Source: Rhypophila decipiens
Lineage: Eukaryota > Ascomycota > Sordariomycetes > Sordariales > Naviculisporaceae
Length of the DNA: 64,000 bases
Assembly (NCBI GenBank): GCA_033297075.1
Contig: MU858098.1
Location: 145,737-209,736 of the forward strand
Reading direction: 5' to 3'
The notes under the pieces were generated by a model. It did not search any database. It was not told the DNA's origin and saw only the letters and a program-made list of their open reading frames with translations. The position numbers and the translations under genes were made by a program. Each line of letters opens with the position of its first letter. Position 1 is the stretch's first letter. Below, one piece after another: positions 1 through 9,309 of the stretch.

Positions 1-846
1 TTTGTGCTGAGTGCCGGTAGATAAAAACTAACCATTCCGCAGTTTCTGGTCATGTCCACCATCTTCTATGACAGACAGAATTCCCTTCAGTCCCCCAGAG
101 CGTCTGATATGATCCAGCACGTACAAAGCGTTGAGCTCGCCAGGCCCGTGACGAAAGATAATTTCGCAAAGTAATTCAGCCGCCGGCTCAGTGTCCTCCC
201 CGGGAAAGTTGGCTCTGACCAAAGCTTCAAACGTCAAACCACTGAGGAACCTGGCGTCAGGTCCATGATTGACCTGGCACAATGTATCCAGCCAGGCGTA
301 CATTTGCAACAAGGGATCCTCAGTTTCCTACCAGAGAAACAGTTTATCAGCTTGGAATATTCCGACTGTAGCGTCCTTGGCAATCACACGACTTAGATCA
401 TTACCTCCGATGTACAAGGAAATAGTATAAGCAAGAACAGAAAGCACCCAGTGAGAGTCATAGCGCCTCGGAAACTTGTACCCTATCCCGTCGACACTCC
501 CATCCTCCTTCTGCTCCAGAGCAGCACCAGCAAACGGTTGATCGACGACTTAAAGATCAAAGCGCTTGACTAAATTAGCAATCTCCGGTTGGGTCTTGGT
601 GTTGATCCAAAAGGGATCGAGGTGATCGTTCAACATGCTCTCCTCCCCGGCTGGACGCGGATCGTCAGTTCCGGTTGAAGAGTGTGTGTCGAGGACGGCA
701 ATCGAGAATCCGGCGCGGTGGAGTTCATCTGCTGCGCGGAGACCGCTTAGTGTTGCGCCGATTATCACGACGTCCACTTCAGGCTGGGTGGGGCTGGGCT
801 GCCAGATTTCTGGGGGCGGCTTGGACATTATCGGTATGTCTGGCAT
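1..846 (-). pseudogene. Decayed FAD-dependent amine oxidase (monoamine oxidase-like), 5' part; continues past the left edge
   Basis: The minus-strand frame starting at Met 846 gives an N-terminal Rossmann beta-alpha-beta unit (VVIIGATLSGLRAADEL), then an amine-oxidase-like FWINTKTQPEIANLVKRF segment, and further on a CEIIFRHGPGELNALYVLD segment. The order and spacing fit fungal flavin amine oxidases. The same frame is broken by TAA at 550-552 (after RFDL) and TAG at 328-330 (after LFLW), with homologous-looking protein continuing directly after each. A third TAG lies at 28-30. No credible intron removes the first two stops. The dinucleotide-binding GxGxxG is degraded to GATLSG and the usual GGRT after the second strand is missing. 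Seen: frame continuity and stops. Inferred: an inactive relic rather than a functional oxidase. The TAA and TAG could come from CAA/CAG by C-to-T change, as in RIP, but this is only a suggestion. Confidence 0.7.
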
Positions 847-903
847 GGCTGGAGATTTCTGCACAAATGTAAAAAAGAAGCTAAGAAGAGGGAAATTAGT
901 CAA

Positions 904-1489
904 AGATTAGGGTAGACGAGGGTGACTAGCAGATAATCAAAATGAAGGGCAGATGTGCAAAGGAGAAAATGTTTCCTTGTCTGGGAGCTCTGAGGAGACA
1001 CATATTTATGCAGGCCCGGCCCGTGCCGGAAAGAGGTTCTGTAACAAAGGATATGGTAGCCTACACCATGAATCATATTCATTTCCAACGTTGGACGTAG
1101 TAAACCATGCCGTCCCAACGCCGTCGTAGTCCACAGCACTGTGCCATCACACAAGTCACTGTGGGCAATGCGCTTGTGGTCGAAAGAAACTCCGTCATAC
1201 CATTCCAGCACCCCAGAGTGTCGCCGAATCCAACTATGAACAAGGGCAGATCGGTCTCCCAATTTCAAGACACGTCACACCTGGCTCCGACTGGCCATAT
1301 GACCTATATCCAAAGACCGGATTACTGCCCCAGGGCTCGGCGCAATTTCAGCAGCCGAGAGCAGATGCGCAATACGTCCGTCCGATCTTCAAGTCATGGA
1401 AAAGGGGACAGCCGCCGACTGCCCCATGGCAACTCACAATTTCATTTTCAGCACCTGAGCAGATGCGTCCCATGTCCGTCCCATCTTCT
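904..1489. other. Intergenic, contains an imperfect direct repeat
   Basis: No supported gene. Short frames on both strands show no recognisable domain. The right half holds one copy of a direct repeat described separately, which duplicates the 3' end of the neighbouring dehydrogenase gene. Confidence 0.5.
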
Positions 1490-1519
1490 TCAAGTCATAG
1501 AAAAGGAAACAGCCGCCGA
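1341..1519. repeat. Imperfect direct repeat duplicating the 3' end of the dehydrogenase gene
   Basis: Positions 1341-1418 and 1435-1519 align over about 80 bases, sharing blocks such as gcagatgcg, ttcaagtcat and acagccgccga. The second copy contains the end of the minus-strand short-chain dehydrogenase, with its stop at 1490-1492. The first copy lies just downstream and still carries the same ATG ACT TGA end. A local tandem duplication followed by divergence explains it best. Confidence 0.65.
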
Positions 1520-2609
1520 AGCGCCAGCATCGACTGTCAGAACTGCACCCGTGATCCATCGAGACTCGTCGCCAGCGAGGAAGCGAATCGCACTCGCCGT
1601 GTCCCATGCATTGCCCTCTGTCTCGAGGAGACTCCTCTTCCTCCTCGCCTGTCGCATTTCGTCCGTCATGCCGCCGCCGGGGCCGTACATCATCGGCGTG
1701 TAGAGCATCCCTGTGTTTGCATGTGCCGACCACGCCCAGTAGTTAGCTTCGCTTCGCAAAGCTCCTGAGAAAGGTTTGAAAACAAGGGATGAAAGAAGCA
1801 GAATACAAACCAGGACAAACGCAATTCACCCGTATCCCTTGACCCCCATGCTGCGCAGCCATTGCCCTCGTCATGTTGACTACAGCGCCTTTACTAGTGG
1901 GATACAAAAGATGCGGTGTACCCCCTCTCAGCCCGGCGACGGAGCCAATGTTGACGATGCTGCCTTTTATTTTCTTGCTGCTTTCTCCCTCCCTTTCGTT
2001 CAGCATAGCCGGAATGGCATACCGCGCCATGAGAACCATGCTCGTCACGTTGATGTCTAGTCCGCGCGTCCACTCGGCCAGGTCGACGTCCACGGCTGTC
2101 CCTTTTGCTCCGAGGATCCCGACCACGTTGATGAGGATGTCTAGCCGTCCGAAGATCGAAATTGCTGCGTCGACTATGGCTTCGCAGTCTTGGGGATTCG
2201 TCACGTCGCCGGATATTGCTATGGCTGAAACTGCTTCTTCTTCTTCGCCTTTTATTGGCATACGGGTCGACGGGGTAAGATCATCAGGCTGTGACTCTGA
2301 GCGCTCTAGGAGGTTAGCCTTGATCATCTCCACCGTCTGGCTTGCAAAGGCGAGGTTCTTGTCCACGCAGACGACCGATGCGCCATCTTCGGCGAGGAGG
2401 ATCGAGCTTGCGCGCCCGTTGCCGATCTCGAGGCCTTGGCTGCCTGCTCCTGTTACGATGGCCACCTTTCCGCGGAGGTCTCGTGCCGGTCGGCTTGGGA
2501 CATGGACGGGCGAGGAGGTCGAAGAGGAGGAGTAGCGAAGCTGTCCGGATTTGACCTTGGTGAAGATTGGGAGACGGGATGGCCGTGATCGGACTGCTTG
2601 TCTAAACAT
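1490..2609 (-). CDS. Short-chain dehydrogenase/reductase (classical SDR), possibly mitochondrial
   Basis: NAD(P)-dependent oxidoreductase; substrate unknown. Exons 2609-1811 and 1710-1490 with a 100-nt intron (GTTTGT..CAG) give 339 residues. Motifs: cofactor-binding TGAGSQGLEIG, the acidic residue after strand 2 (VVCVD), NVVG in place of NNAG, the catalytic Ser in NIGSVAG, catalytic YPTSK (YxxxK), and the typical C-terminal FLAGDESRWITGAVLTVDAG. An acidic insertion (KGEEEEAV) sits between strands 3 and 4, making it longer than the usual 250 residues. The N-terminal 35 residues are rich in Arg and Ser without acids (MFRQAVRSRPSRLPIF), which looks like a mitochondrial presequence. An in-frame Met at 2639 is an alternative start. 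The fold is certain; the reaction is not. Confidence 0.85.
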
Positions 2610-2945
2610 TAAAGGAACTGTTGAACAAGACTTGGTCATGACTTTGGAGTTGTATGATTTGTTTCGTTCTTTGAATTCTTTACAGGCTACAGAACACTTC
2701 AAGGGGAGTAATGGAAGGTACGCGCACCGGCGTGTTACCCCTCTCTCCCCTCTCGGAGCTCATGCACAGTTAAGAACTGGTATGTAAGAGCTATCATTTC
2801 CATGTAAATTTCCATTCCAGCGGCCTTCCCTTTCTTCTGGCACCGGTCTATGGCCAACACCCGGACATTTCTTTGATTTCATACGATCAGGTTGCTCGCT
2901 GTCGACAGACTCAAAGAATATCACAGCCTGACATCTGTCACATCT

Positions 2946-3901
2946 CTACCAACCAAAATGCATCGCATTCGCCCTCCTAACCAACCTCCCAACCGGAGTC
3001 GTCTCCTCAGCCTCCCTAGTCAAATTCCGCATCGTAGCAAGATGGACATCCAAATCCTCCCTCTCAAACGCCGTCTCAGCCCTCTTCCAGCCCAAATGCA
3101 ACGGCAACTGCTCATGTTCAAAAAAGAACTCGAGCCAGCTCCTGCTGACAGTAGCTGTCTTTTTATCCCCAATGACAACCACATACGCAGCTGACTCTCC
3201 TAGACTGAAGCTGTCGCCGAGATTGGACATGGTATACTCGGGATTGGTAGCCTTGGAGGTCTTGACCCTCGCTGTGCGGGCGTTGGCCGACATTCGAAGG
3301 TCGACCGTCTCGGCTGTCCAGTGGGCCTTTGTCTCGTCGAAGATGCTTTGGTTGAAGGCGATTGTGCTGCCGTAGTAGGCGTCTGATCGGCTGCTCATAT
3401 TCAATTCGTTTTGTTAGTCATTCTTCTTGGTAACCAAGAGCTCCAAGAGCAGGATGAACCAAAACTGATGATGGGTGATCCGAACCTCAAACTAGCGTCG
3501 TGCTCGAGGACATTGTGATTGCCCAGGTCATTGAGGGAGAAGCTGGTAGCGTTTGGCTTTGGGTTCGTAGTGACGCCAAAGTCAAAGAGGAACCCTGCCA
3601 GTGTCTTGTTGATGTGGAGGGCGTCAAAGAGTGCGCCGGATGCTATCTCTTTTGTGATGTCTTTTCCGTCATGTGGGAGGAAGCCGTGGTTGGCGAGCGT
3701 GTTGAGCATAGGGCAGGGTCCTCGAACTGGTTCAGTCACCGACGGATTGTGTCAGTTCAGCTTTTCATGGACAGTTTTTGATAAACATAGCTTGCTCAAA
3801 GACTCGTCCTCACCGTCATATGATCCTGGAGGTGACCACTTGTCAAAGCCAGCCAGGACATGGCCGGCCGCAAGGAGCGGCGTGATGCTGATAAGCTTCA
3901 T
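2946..3901 (-). CDS. Secreted heme-thiolate peroxidase / short unspecific peroxygenase (chloroperoxidase family, peroxidase family 2)
   Basis: Extracellular heme enzyme that uses H2O2 to oxidise or oxygenate small organic substrates. Exons 3901-3814, 3726-3486 and 3390-2946 join in frame to 257 residues, the usual size of the short-UPO group. The first exon encodes a signal peptide (MKLISITPLLAAGHVLA). Next comes the PCP motif (VRGPCPMLNTLANHG), whose Cys is the proximal heme ligand. The EHD motif (NVLEHDASLSRSDAYYG) supplies the Mg-binding Glu and the distal His region, and the catalytic acid lies near WLEFFFEHEQLPLHLGW. Introns are 87 and 95 nt; the second has a weak GTTCGG donor but restores the conserved ASLSRSDA. 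Family knowledge: short UPOs include MroUPO-like enzymes. Inferred: functional, since all key residues are present. Confidence 0.88.
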
Positions 3902-3998
3902 CTTGTGATGTTTGATGGACCTGTATGTAACTCGTCACGATGGATGAGGATTGTCTCTACGCCAGACCACGCAGTCCATTGACACCAGGACTCAGGGC

Positions 3999-4004
3999 TT
4001 TATA
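3999..4004 (-). promoter_or_regulatory. TATA box of the peroxidase gene
   Basis: On the minus strand this reads TATAAA, about 98 bases upstream of the peroxidase ATG at 3901, a normal distance for a filamentous-fungal TATA promoter. Confidence 0.5.
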
Positions 4005-4684
4005 CAACGCAAGATACAACAAACATGTCCACCTTATTGCTTATACCCGTGCGGAGTTTCGGGTTCGGCCTCACTACAAGACCGATGTTGCATGTTACCA
4101 TCGTCTTCGAGGATCGGATCAAGTCGTATATCCCCGGCGGCTGGACATATACCGCCCGTGTTACTTTATCCACAGGTGCTATATGTCACCCCTGCAGAAC
4201 AACGTTTACCACTGGAGCATTGGCATGCACTCCTTCCGGGTAAGTGAGCAGTGTTTATCGAATCAAACAACGCGTATTGTCAACGGCTACGCGGCATCCA
4301 CCTCGGATTCGGTTTCGCCCGTCTCAACTGACGCCGACGCCCACGCAACGGTCTCGACCTCGTAAGACCGAGGTTGTATCCCGTGTATTGAATATATATG
4401 ATCAGGGCTTAGCTCAACACAGATTGGTTACAATGCAGCTGAACTGAAAAGGAAACCCAATACGCGTAAGAACTCTCACTGCTGTTATTCCGTTTGGACG
4501 GTCAAATAACTCCGATGGTCCCTGATATACAGGCATTAGTCCTCTCGTATACAGGTACGTTACTACTCTTGTAGAATAAATACCCTGACTTGTTGGAATA
4601 AAGGCCTTGACTGGCTGGAATAATGCATACAAAAGACCTACCTGCCTCCACTCCCAATGTGTCTTACCTGCCAGAGCTCCCCAA
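4005..4684. other. Intergenic between peroxidase promoter and F-box/ankyrin gene
   Basis: No gene is supported. A plus-strand frame at 4025-4243 encodes a Thr/Cys-containing stretch (TFTTGALACTPSG) that ends at a GTAAGT donor-like site, but no start context, convincing acceptor or family match is visible. Confidence 0.4.
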
Positions 4685-7270
4685 CTACCTAGCGTAGATC
4701 CACGGAGCGCGCGAGGCACAGAGGCGATAGGGATAATAAGTGAACACGTCGATCGTGTAAATGGATAGGTCAAAAGACGCGAAATGTAGGTGCTCTCGTC
4801 TAGAGGTCAAATGAGGCGTGTTGAACGAGATAATCGAGAACCAGGCCTTGGTCATCTTTTGGATCTCAGTAGCGCAGTCCTGGTAAACGTCTTTCTTGAC
4901 ATACGCCGTAAACCCTGAGCCTAAGGTCTGCGAATCCTCGGTGCGGTTGTCCTTCATGGGCATGGGAGGGAGTGGAAGAGTACCTGGTCCTCTAAACTTC
5001 GGGCCTTCGGATCTCATGTCCGGTTGTTGTTGGCTGTCTCCATTGGCACTGCCAGACTCCTCACTGGAAAGCTTACCGGTCGTGAAAGTGTGGTGCATCT
5101 CCACTAGTCGTTCTGTCCTCACTCGGACCTCGTATTTTTCCGAGTTCTGATAAGGCTCATGACGTGACTTCACACCCATTAGGGTCCTGCCATCGAAAAA
5201 GGGGGAGAGGAGTGTGATGATCTCGAGAATATCTTGACCAAGTTCACGCTCTTCCCGTCCAAAAGGTTCCCAGGTCTGGTCCGTATGCTCAAAGATGATA
5301 CCCCTGTGGTCCACCAGGGGTATTTCCGAGGACGTGGCGTCGGTTTGGCTGGATAAAGCTGCAAGGTCTTGTTTCGAGGCGCCTCGATCTAGTAACATCT
5401 TGACAACAGACAGATTGCAGGTCCAGAAAGCCAAGAGCAGTGGGGTGACGCCAGTGTAGGTTACGGCGTGAATGTCGGCTCCGTTATCGAGAAGTATCTG
5501 GACTGCATCCGCCTGGTCATCTTGTCTCTGGCGAAATCCAAAATGGCAGGCGTAGTGGAGTGGAGTCCAGCCCCAATTATCCTGGGCGTTGATTTTGAGT
5601 CCAGAATGCGCGGGGCCTCCGCAGAAGGTGACGAGCAATCGAAGGGCTGTGCCAGTCTCGTTGAACATGGCGGCGTGGTGGAGGGGCGTCACACCAGCAG
5701 AGCATCTGGCATTGATATTGGCGCCATATCGTAGCAGGATGGGAATGAGCCTGGTGGCACCAAAGAACCTGAACGGCCCGCAGACGTAGGAAAGCGGCGT
5801 GGGATGCGACATGGCTTTGTTGACCTTGTGCACACCTTGAAGTCCCATCTTCGCAATCCAGATGGGCGAATCAATAATGGTTGACACGGGCCCCGGCCGC
5901 CCAAGATGCCGGCCACGGGCTTCAACAACGGGTTTGCGGGTGGTCAACGATGCCTCTGCCATCATTGTGACAAGCTCGCACATTTTGTCTCGTACATCAG
6001 AAATAACTTCAATATCTTTGACATCGAGGAATCTGGAGCGCACCTCAGCCCACCAGATGATTGCTTGGATCGGGGAAATTCCAGAGCGGGTGGTATATTC
6101 CGCCAGGTTAGGCCTTTGGGCGAGGATGATGCGCGTAAGGCTGATGATGTGTGGATGGTCGAGGTTGTCATATAGAAGGGGATATCGTGGGGTGATAGCC
6201 CAAGTAGTACCATATGGTCCAACTCGTTCTATCACCTGGGTCGAGTCATCAGCTCCCCCATAAGCTAGCAAGAGCTCTAACTTGTCCCAGTTCATGCCCC
6301 ACGACCAATTCGAGTACGGCGGATCCGGAAGCAGAAGCATTTGAAGCGGCAGCTGGCCCGGCCACATTCCGCTTGGTTGGGACCTTTGGATCCAGGACCA
6401 TTCCGGGCCTGAAGAGGCCCACCCTGCCCGAATGGAGGGGTTTGCACCTCTTTCCAAGAGGAGCTTCACCGTCTCGACCGGGACTGTGGACTGCATAGCG
6501 AGAAAGAGCGGCGTCGCAGGTGGCCGCCGTTGCATTCCAATGAGACTATTGATACTCCTATTGATGGTCTCTTGATTTGGATCTGCGCCTGCGTCGAGAA
6601 GAATACGGACAATCTCTGGATTGCCTGGACGCCGCTGAACTTGCCGGGTTGGATCTCCCATGGCGAAGTGAATGGGATACCATTTGTGAATCGATCTGAC
6701 ATCCAGACTTGTGTCATAGTATGCGTTGACATCGGCACCATGGGCGCACAGCGCGCGAATCGCATCCGGCTCGTCTGCGAGGATGGCCGTGACCAGAGCG
6801 CTGGTGTCGGCATAGCCATGTCCGACATGTGTAGGTTCGCAGAGTATCCATTCACAGCCAATTGCGCTATCAGATGGGAATACATAGTTCGCTGGGGCAC
6901 CGTACTGGATCGTCCGCTCCAGGGTCGGAACAACGCCGAAGGTGCAGGCCCATCGAAGTGCCATGCAGCCGAAGCGACTGATGTCTCGGGTGTACAAGGT
7001 CGAGGGCGTACAGTCCGCCATCCGCCGACAGGTAACGGCCAGGTGGAACAGATCGGCTTGATAGAGGTCTTGGATGATCATGAACACGAGCTCGGTGGGC
7101 AGGCGGACGAGCATGCAGACATCTGGCGACCAATGTGCTGGTGGGAATTCGTACGTCTCAGGCGGGGCCGAGAGCCAAAGTGGGCGTCGGCTTCTATAGT
7201 CATTCTTCTTCTGCTCGAGGTAGGCTCGGATGTCAGGAATGTGTCCTGGTACTATACCTTTGCTGGTCAT
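4685..7270 (-). CDS. F-box and ankyrin-repeat protein
   Basis: Single open frame of 861 residues from Met 7270. An upstream in-frame Met at 7474 would add 68 residues without recognisable sequence. Near the N-terminus is an F-box-like segment (LPTELVFMIIQDLYQADL, then FHLAVTCRRMAD), the motif that docks to Skp1 in SCF ubiquitin ligases. It is followed by clear ankyrin repeats: IRALCAHGADVNA, VRILLDAGADPNQ, VKLLLERGANPSI, then PILLRYGANINA, the classic TPLHHAAMFNETG and TPLHYACHFG helices, and VQILLDNGADIHA. The C-terminal 150 residues are Ser/Pro-rich and unassigned. Such proteins are numerous and fast-evolving in fungi. Inferred role: a substrate adaptor or protein-interaction scaffold in the cytoplasm or nucleus; partners unknown. 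Confidence 0.85.
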   Translation of the reverse strand: MTSKGIVPGHIPDIRAYLEQKKNDYRSRRPLWLSAPPETYEFPPAHWSPDVCMLVRLPTELVFMIIQDLYQADLFHLAVTCRRMADCTPSTLYTRDISRFGCMALRWACTFGVVPTLERTIQYGAPANYVFPSDSAIGCEWILCEPTHVGHGYADTSALVTAILADEPDAIRALCAHGADVNAYYDTSLDVRSIHKWYPIHFAMGDPTRQVQRRPGNPEIVRILLDAGADPNQETINRSINSLIGMQRRPPATPLFLAMQSTVPVETVKLLLERGANPSIRAGWASSGPEWSWIQRSQPSGMWPGQLPLQMLLLPDPPYSNWSWGMNWDKLELLLAYGGADDSTQVIERVGPYGTTWAITPRYPLLYDNLDHPHIISLTRIILAQRPNLAEYTTRSGISPIQAIIWWAEVRSRFLDVKDIEVISDVRDKMCELVTMMAEASLTTRKPVVEARGRHLGRPGPVSTIIDSPIWIAKMGLQGVHKVNKAMSHPTPLSYVCGPFRFFGATRLIPILLRYGANINARCSAGVTPLHHAAMFNETGTALRLLVTFCGGPAHSGLKINAQDNWGWTPLHYACHFGFRQRQDDQADAVQILLDNGADIHAVTYTGVTPLLLAFWTCNLSVVKMLLDRGASKQDLAALSSQTDATSSEIPLVDHRGIIFEHTDQTWEPFGREERELGQDILEIITLLSPFFDGRTLMGVKSRHEPYQNSEKYEVRVRTERLVEMHHTFTTGKLSSEESGSANGDSQQQPDMRSEGPKFRGPGTLPLPPMPMKDNRTEDSQTLGSGFTAYVKKDVYQDCATEIQKMTKAWFSIISFNTPHLTSRREHLHFASFDLSIYTIDVFTYYPYRLCASRAPWIYAR

Positions 7271-7670
7271 TGTAATGATGTTGACTGTCAATTGAGCGTT
7301 CACCTGACTTGAGGAGAAGGAAAGTTGTTGAACGAGGGGAAAAGATGAGAGGATGTCTGAAGAAGGTTGGCTGCCTAAAAAGTTGACAGACATCCCGATC
7401 GAGGTTAGCGTTGTATCACACTGCACTGGAATTGGCGGACCAGCACTGAAGATCGGTGGTGAGATCGAAAGCACGAGTGAGATCTATCGTGAATCCTCTC
7501 AAAAGGCGAGGAAGCAGAAGAGGGGTATCAATTACAGAAGAAATGGCTAGTAAACATACTATAAGGGGCCGAAACAAGGCATCTCACCACGGGACAGGCC
7601 ATTGCATTCCATGGACACGAGACCATCTCAGGAAGCAAGTTAGGAGGTCCCAAAGAGACAGACTCGACGT

Positions 7671-8645
7671 CTACTTTTGTTGCTGTTTCTTGCCCTTCCG
7701 CTTCTTGAACATGCCGCCAACAGCATTGAGATCCAAGTCTGTGCCAATCGCTGTCTTGCCAGCTGCACCAGCTGCATCGCCACCGGCAACCGGGGCATCA
7801 GTGACGGCGAGTGTTTGCCCATCCTGCTCATCTGGCTCCTTTTTGACCACCACATCTGCCCCCTGAGTTGTTTCCCCCTTGACCGCGCCATCATTCTGAC
7901 CCGGATCCTCACTCTGAACCTCCTCTTCCTGCTTAATGCCCCCCTCCTCCTCCTCCTTCTTCACACCGTCCTCGACCTTCGTCCTCAATGGGCCAATCCC
8001 ACCACTAAGCAACATTTCCAGCTCTTTGTCCTCCTCCACACCAGCCACCTTCGAATCAACCCCCCAACGGCGTGGCTTCTTGGCCTTGAACAGACCATTC
8101 AAAGCCTCCTCGGTCTCTCTCTGCTCCTCCGTCATCTCCTGCTTCCTCTTGACCCCCACAGCCCTCTTATCACTCTCGTTCTCCTCATCCCGATCCTCAA
8201 CAACCCGTGTACTAGTAACAGTCCACTCCCCCGCCATAGCCATGCTCCCCCTTAACTCGTCAGGGATAGCAACACCCAGCTCAGCAAGCTGCTCAAGTTG
8301 CCTCTGCCTCTCTTCCTCAGTAACCTTTGTTTGAGTCTGTGTCGTCGTCTGTGTTTTCGCTCCACCAAATCTTGAGCCAATCCCCGGCGCCGAGCTCGAC
8401 CCAGCGCTCGATGCGCCGCCGGCCCCAGAAACAACTCCATTCAACCGCTCAACCTCGCGTTTGGCGCGTTCCTTCTCGCGCTCTTCTCGTTCAGCGCCGC
8501 GATGGAGGTCTCGAAGCGCCCGCTTGATCGCGCCCTGATGTTTGCCCGTCGCTTCGTGGTTGGCGCGCTCGAGCTTGGTGTCGCGCACAAACACGGCGCA
8601 ATGCTTGCACCAGTATTTTGGCGTCGATTTCCAGTATTCCGACAT
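7671..8645 (-). CDS. WBP4/FBP21-like spliceosomal protein with U1-type zinc finger
   Basis: Single-exon gene of 324 residues. The start was chosen at Met 8645 because MSEYWKSTPKYWCKHC is the conserved beginning of this family; an upstream Met at 8705 adds 20 residues without resemblance. The N-terminus is a matrin/U1-type C2H2 finger: YWCKHC, then NHEATGKHQG with the two zinc His, followed by a basic helix (KRALRDLHRG) and a charged coiled coil (EREEREKERAKREVERLNG). The rest is disordered, Glu/Lys-rich, and ends in a basic tail (FKKRKGKKQQQK). Family knowledge: WBP4-like proteins associate with U2-type spliceosomes. No WW domain is visible here, as in some fungal members. Inferred: a nuclear pre-mRNA splicing factor. 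Confidence 0.8.
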   Translation of the reverse strand: MSEYWKSTPKYWCKHCAVFVRDTKLERANHEATGKHQGAIKRALRDLHRGAEREEREKERAKREVERLNGVVSGAGGASSAGSSSAPGIGSRFGGAKTQTTTQTQTKVTEEERQRQLEQLAELGVAIPDELRGSMAMAGEWTVTSTRVVEDRDEENESDKRAVGVKRKQEMTEEQRETEEALNGLFKAKKPRRWGVDSKVAGVEEDKELEMLLSGGIGPLRTKVEDGVKKEEEEGGIKQEEEVQSEDPGQNDGAVKGETTQGADVVVKKEPDEQDGQTLAVTDAPVAGGDAAGAAGKTAIGTDLDLNAVGGMFKKRKGKKQQQK

Positions 8646-8829
8646 GATCAAGTCTCGGCGCCGGGCGAGCTGTCGCAAGTCTTTTGTGAATAGACCCTCG
8701 GTCAAGATATGGGTACTGGAGATGGTGGACGCAAAAGTCGCAGAGAGGTAGGGATTTCGTCTTGTGCTGTTGAAGATTTTGGGTTGGTGATGATGGCGTC
8801 GATTTTCGGGTTATTGTCCGAGATGCCAA

Positions 8830-8898
8830 AACCGCTATAGTTTAGTGGTAACAAACGTTCCCGATCAGGTTCTAGTGCATGTCCAGGTCACGAGCGGT
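8830..8898 (+). pseudogene. tRNA-Gly(CCC)-like fragment, probably not functional
   Basis: The first half resembles a tRNA: acceptor-like ACCGC, a perfect A-box region (TAGTTTAGTGGTA), then AAACG-TTCCCGA, a 7-nt loop with anticodon CCC. ACCGCT can pair with AGCGGT about 60 bases later. The 3' half lacks a matching anticodon stem (CGTTT expected) and a proper T-arm. Most likely a decayed tRNA-Gly or a tRNA-derived remnant. Confidence 0.35.
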
Positions 8899-8899
8899 G

Positions 8900-9309
8900 G
8901 CTGCTGTGGCGACCATGGCGGACTGCCCCACAAGAGCTTATCTCTTATCCTCGCCCCGCCTAGAAAAGGGAACATCATTCAACGTCACGTCATCAGACTC
9001 ATCCGAACTGTCAACACCAATTTTGTACTCATACTTCTCTCCTACCTAAATACAGCTACAGGATATGTATTAATACTCATCCATCTTCTTGGATTTCTTG
9101 AAGTAGTTTTGTATCTCGTCGTCATTCCATATTATTTGTATGTCCTAAGACCCAAAATGACGCTCATCTTCATCTCAGCTGTCAATGCTACTTCTCAAAT
9201 CCTCGTTTCTCCGGTCCAAAATCCGTCTGGCGAAATGTGACCATTGGGTTCAACATTAACAAATGGATTTTATCAACTTTGAGATGTCCCAAAAACTCTC
9301 ACTCCCCTC
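8900..9309. other. Intergenic between WBP4-like and PIR-type genes
   Basis: Frames here show no family resemblance, and the direction of the neighbours makes this the 3' flank of the wall-protein gene. Nothing else supported. Confidence 0.4.

Noticed and set aside
4025..4243. Thr/Cys-rich plus-strand frame ending at a GTAAGT
   Set aside because: No start context, no acceptor giving continued coding and no family match; too weak to call a gene.
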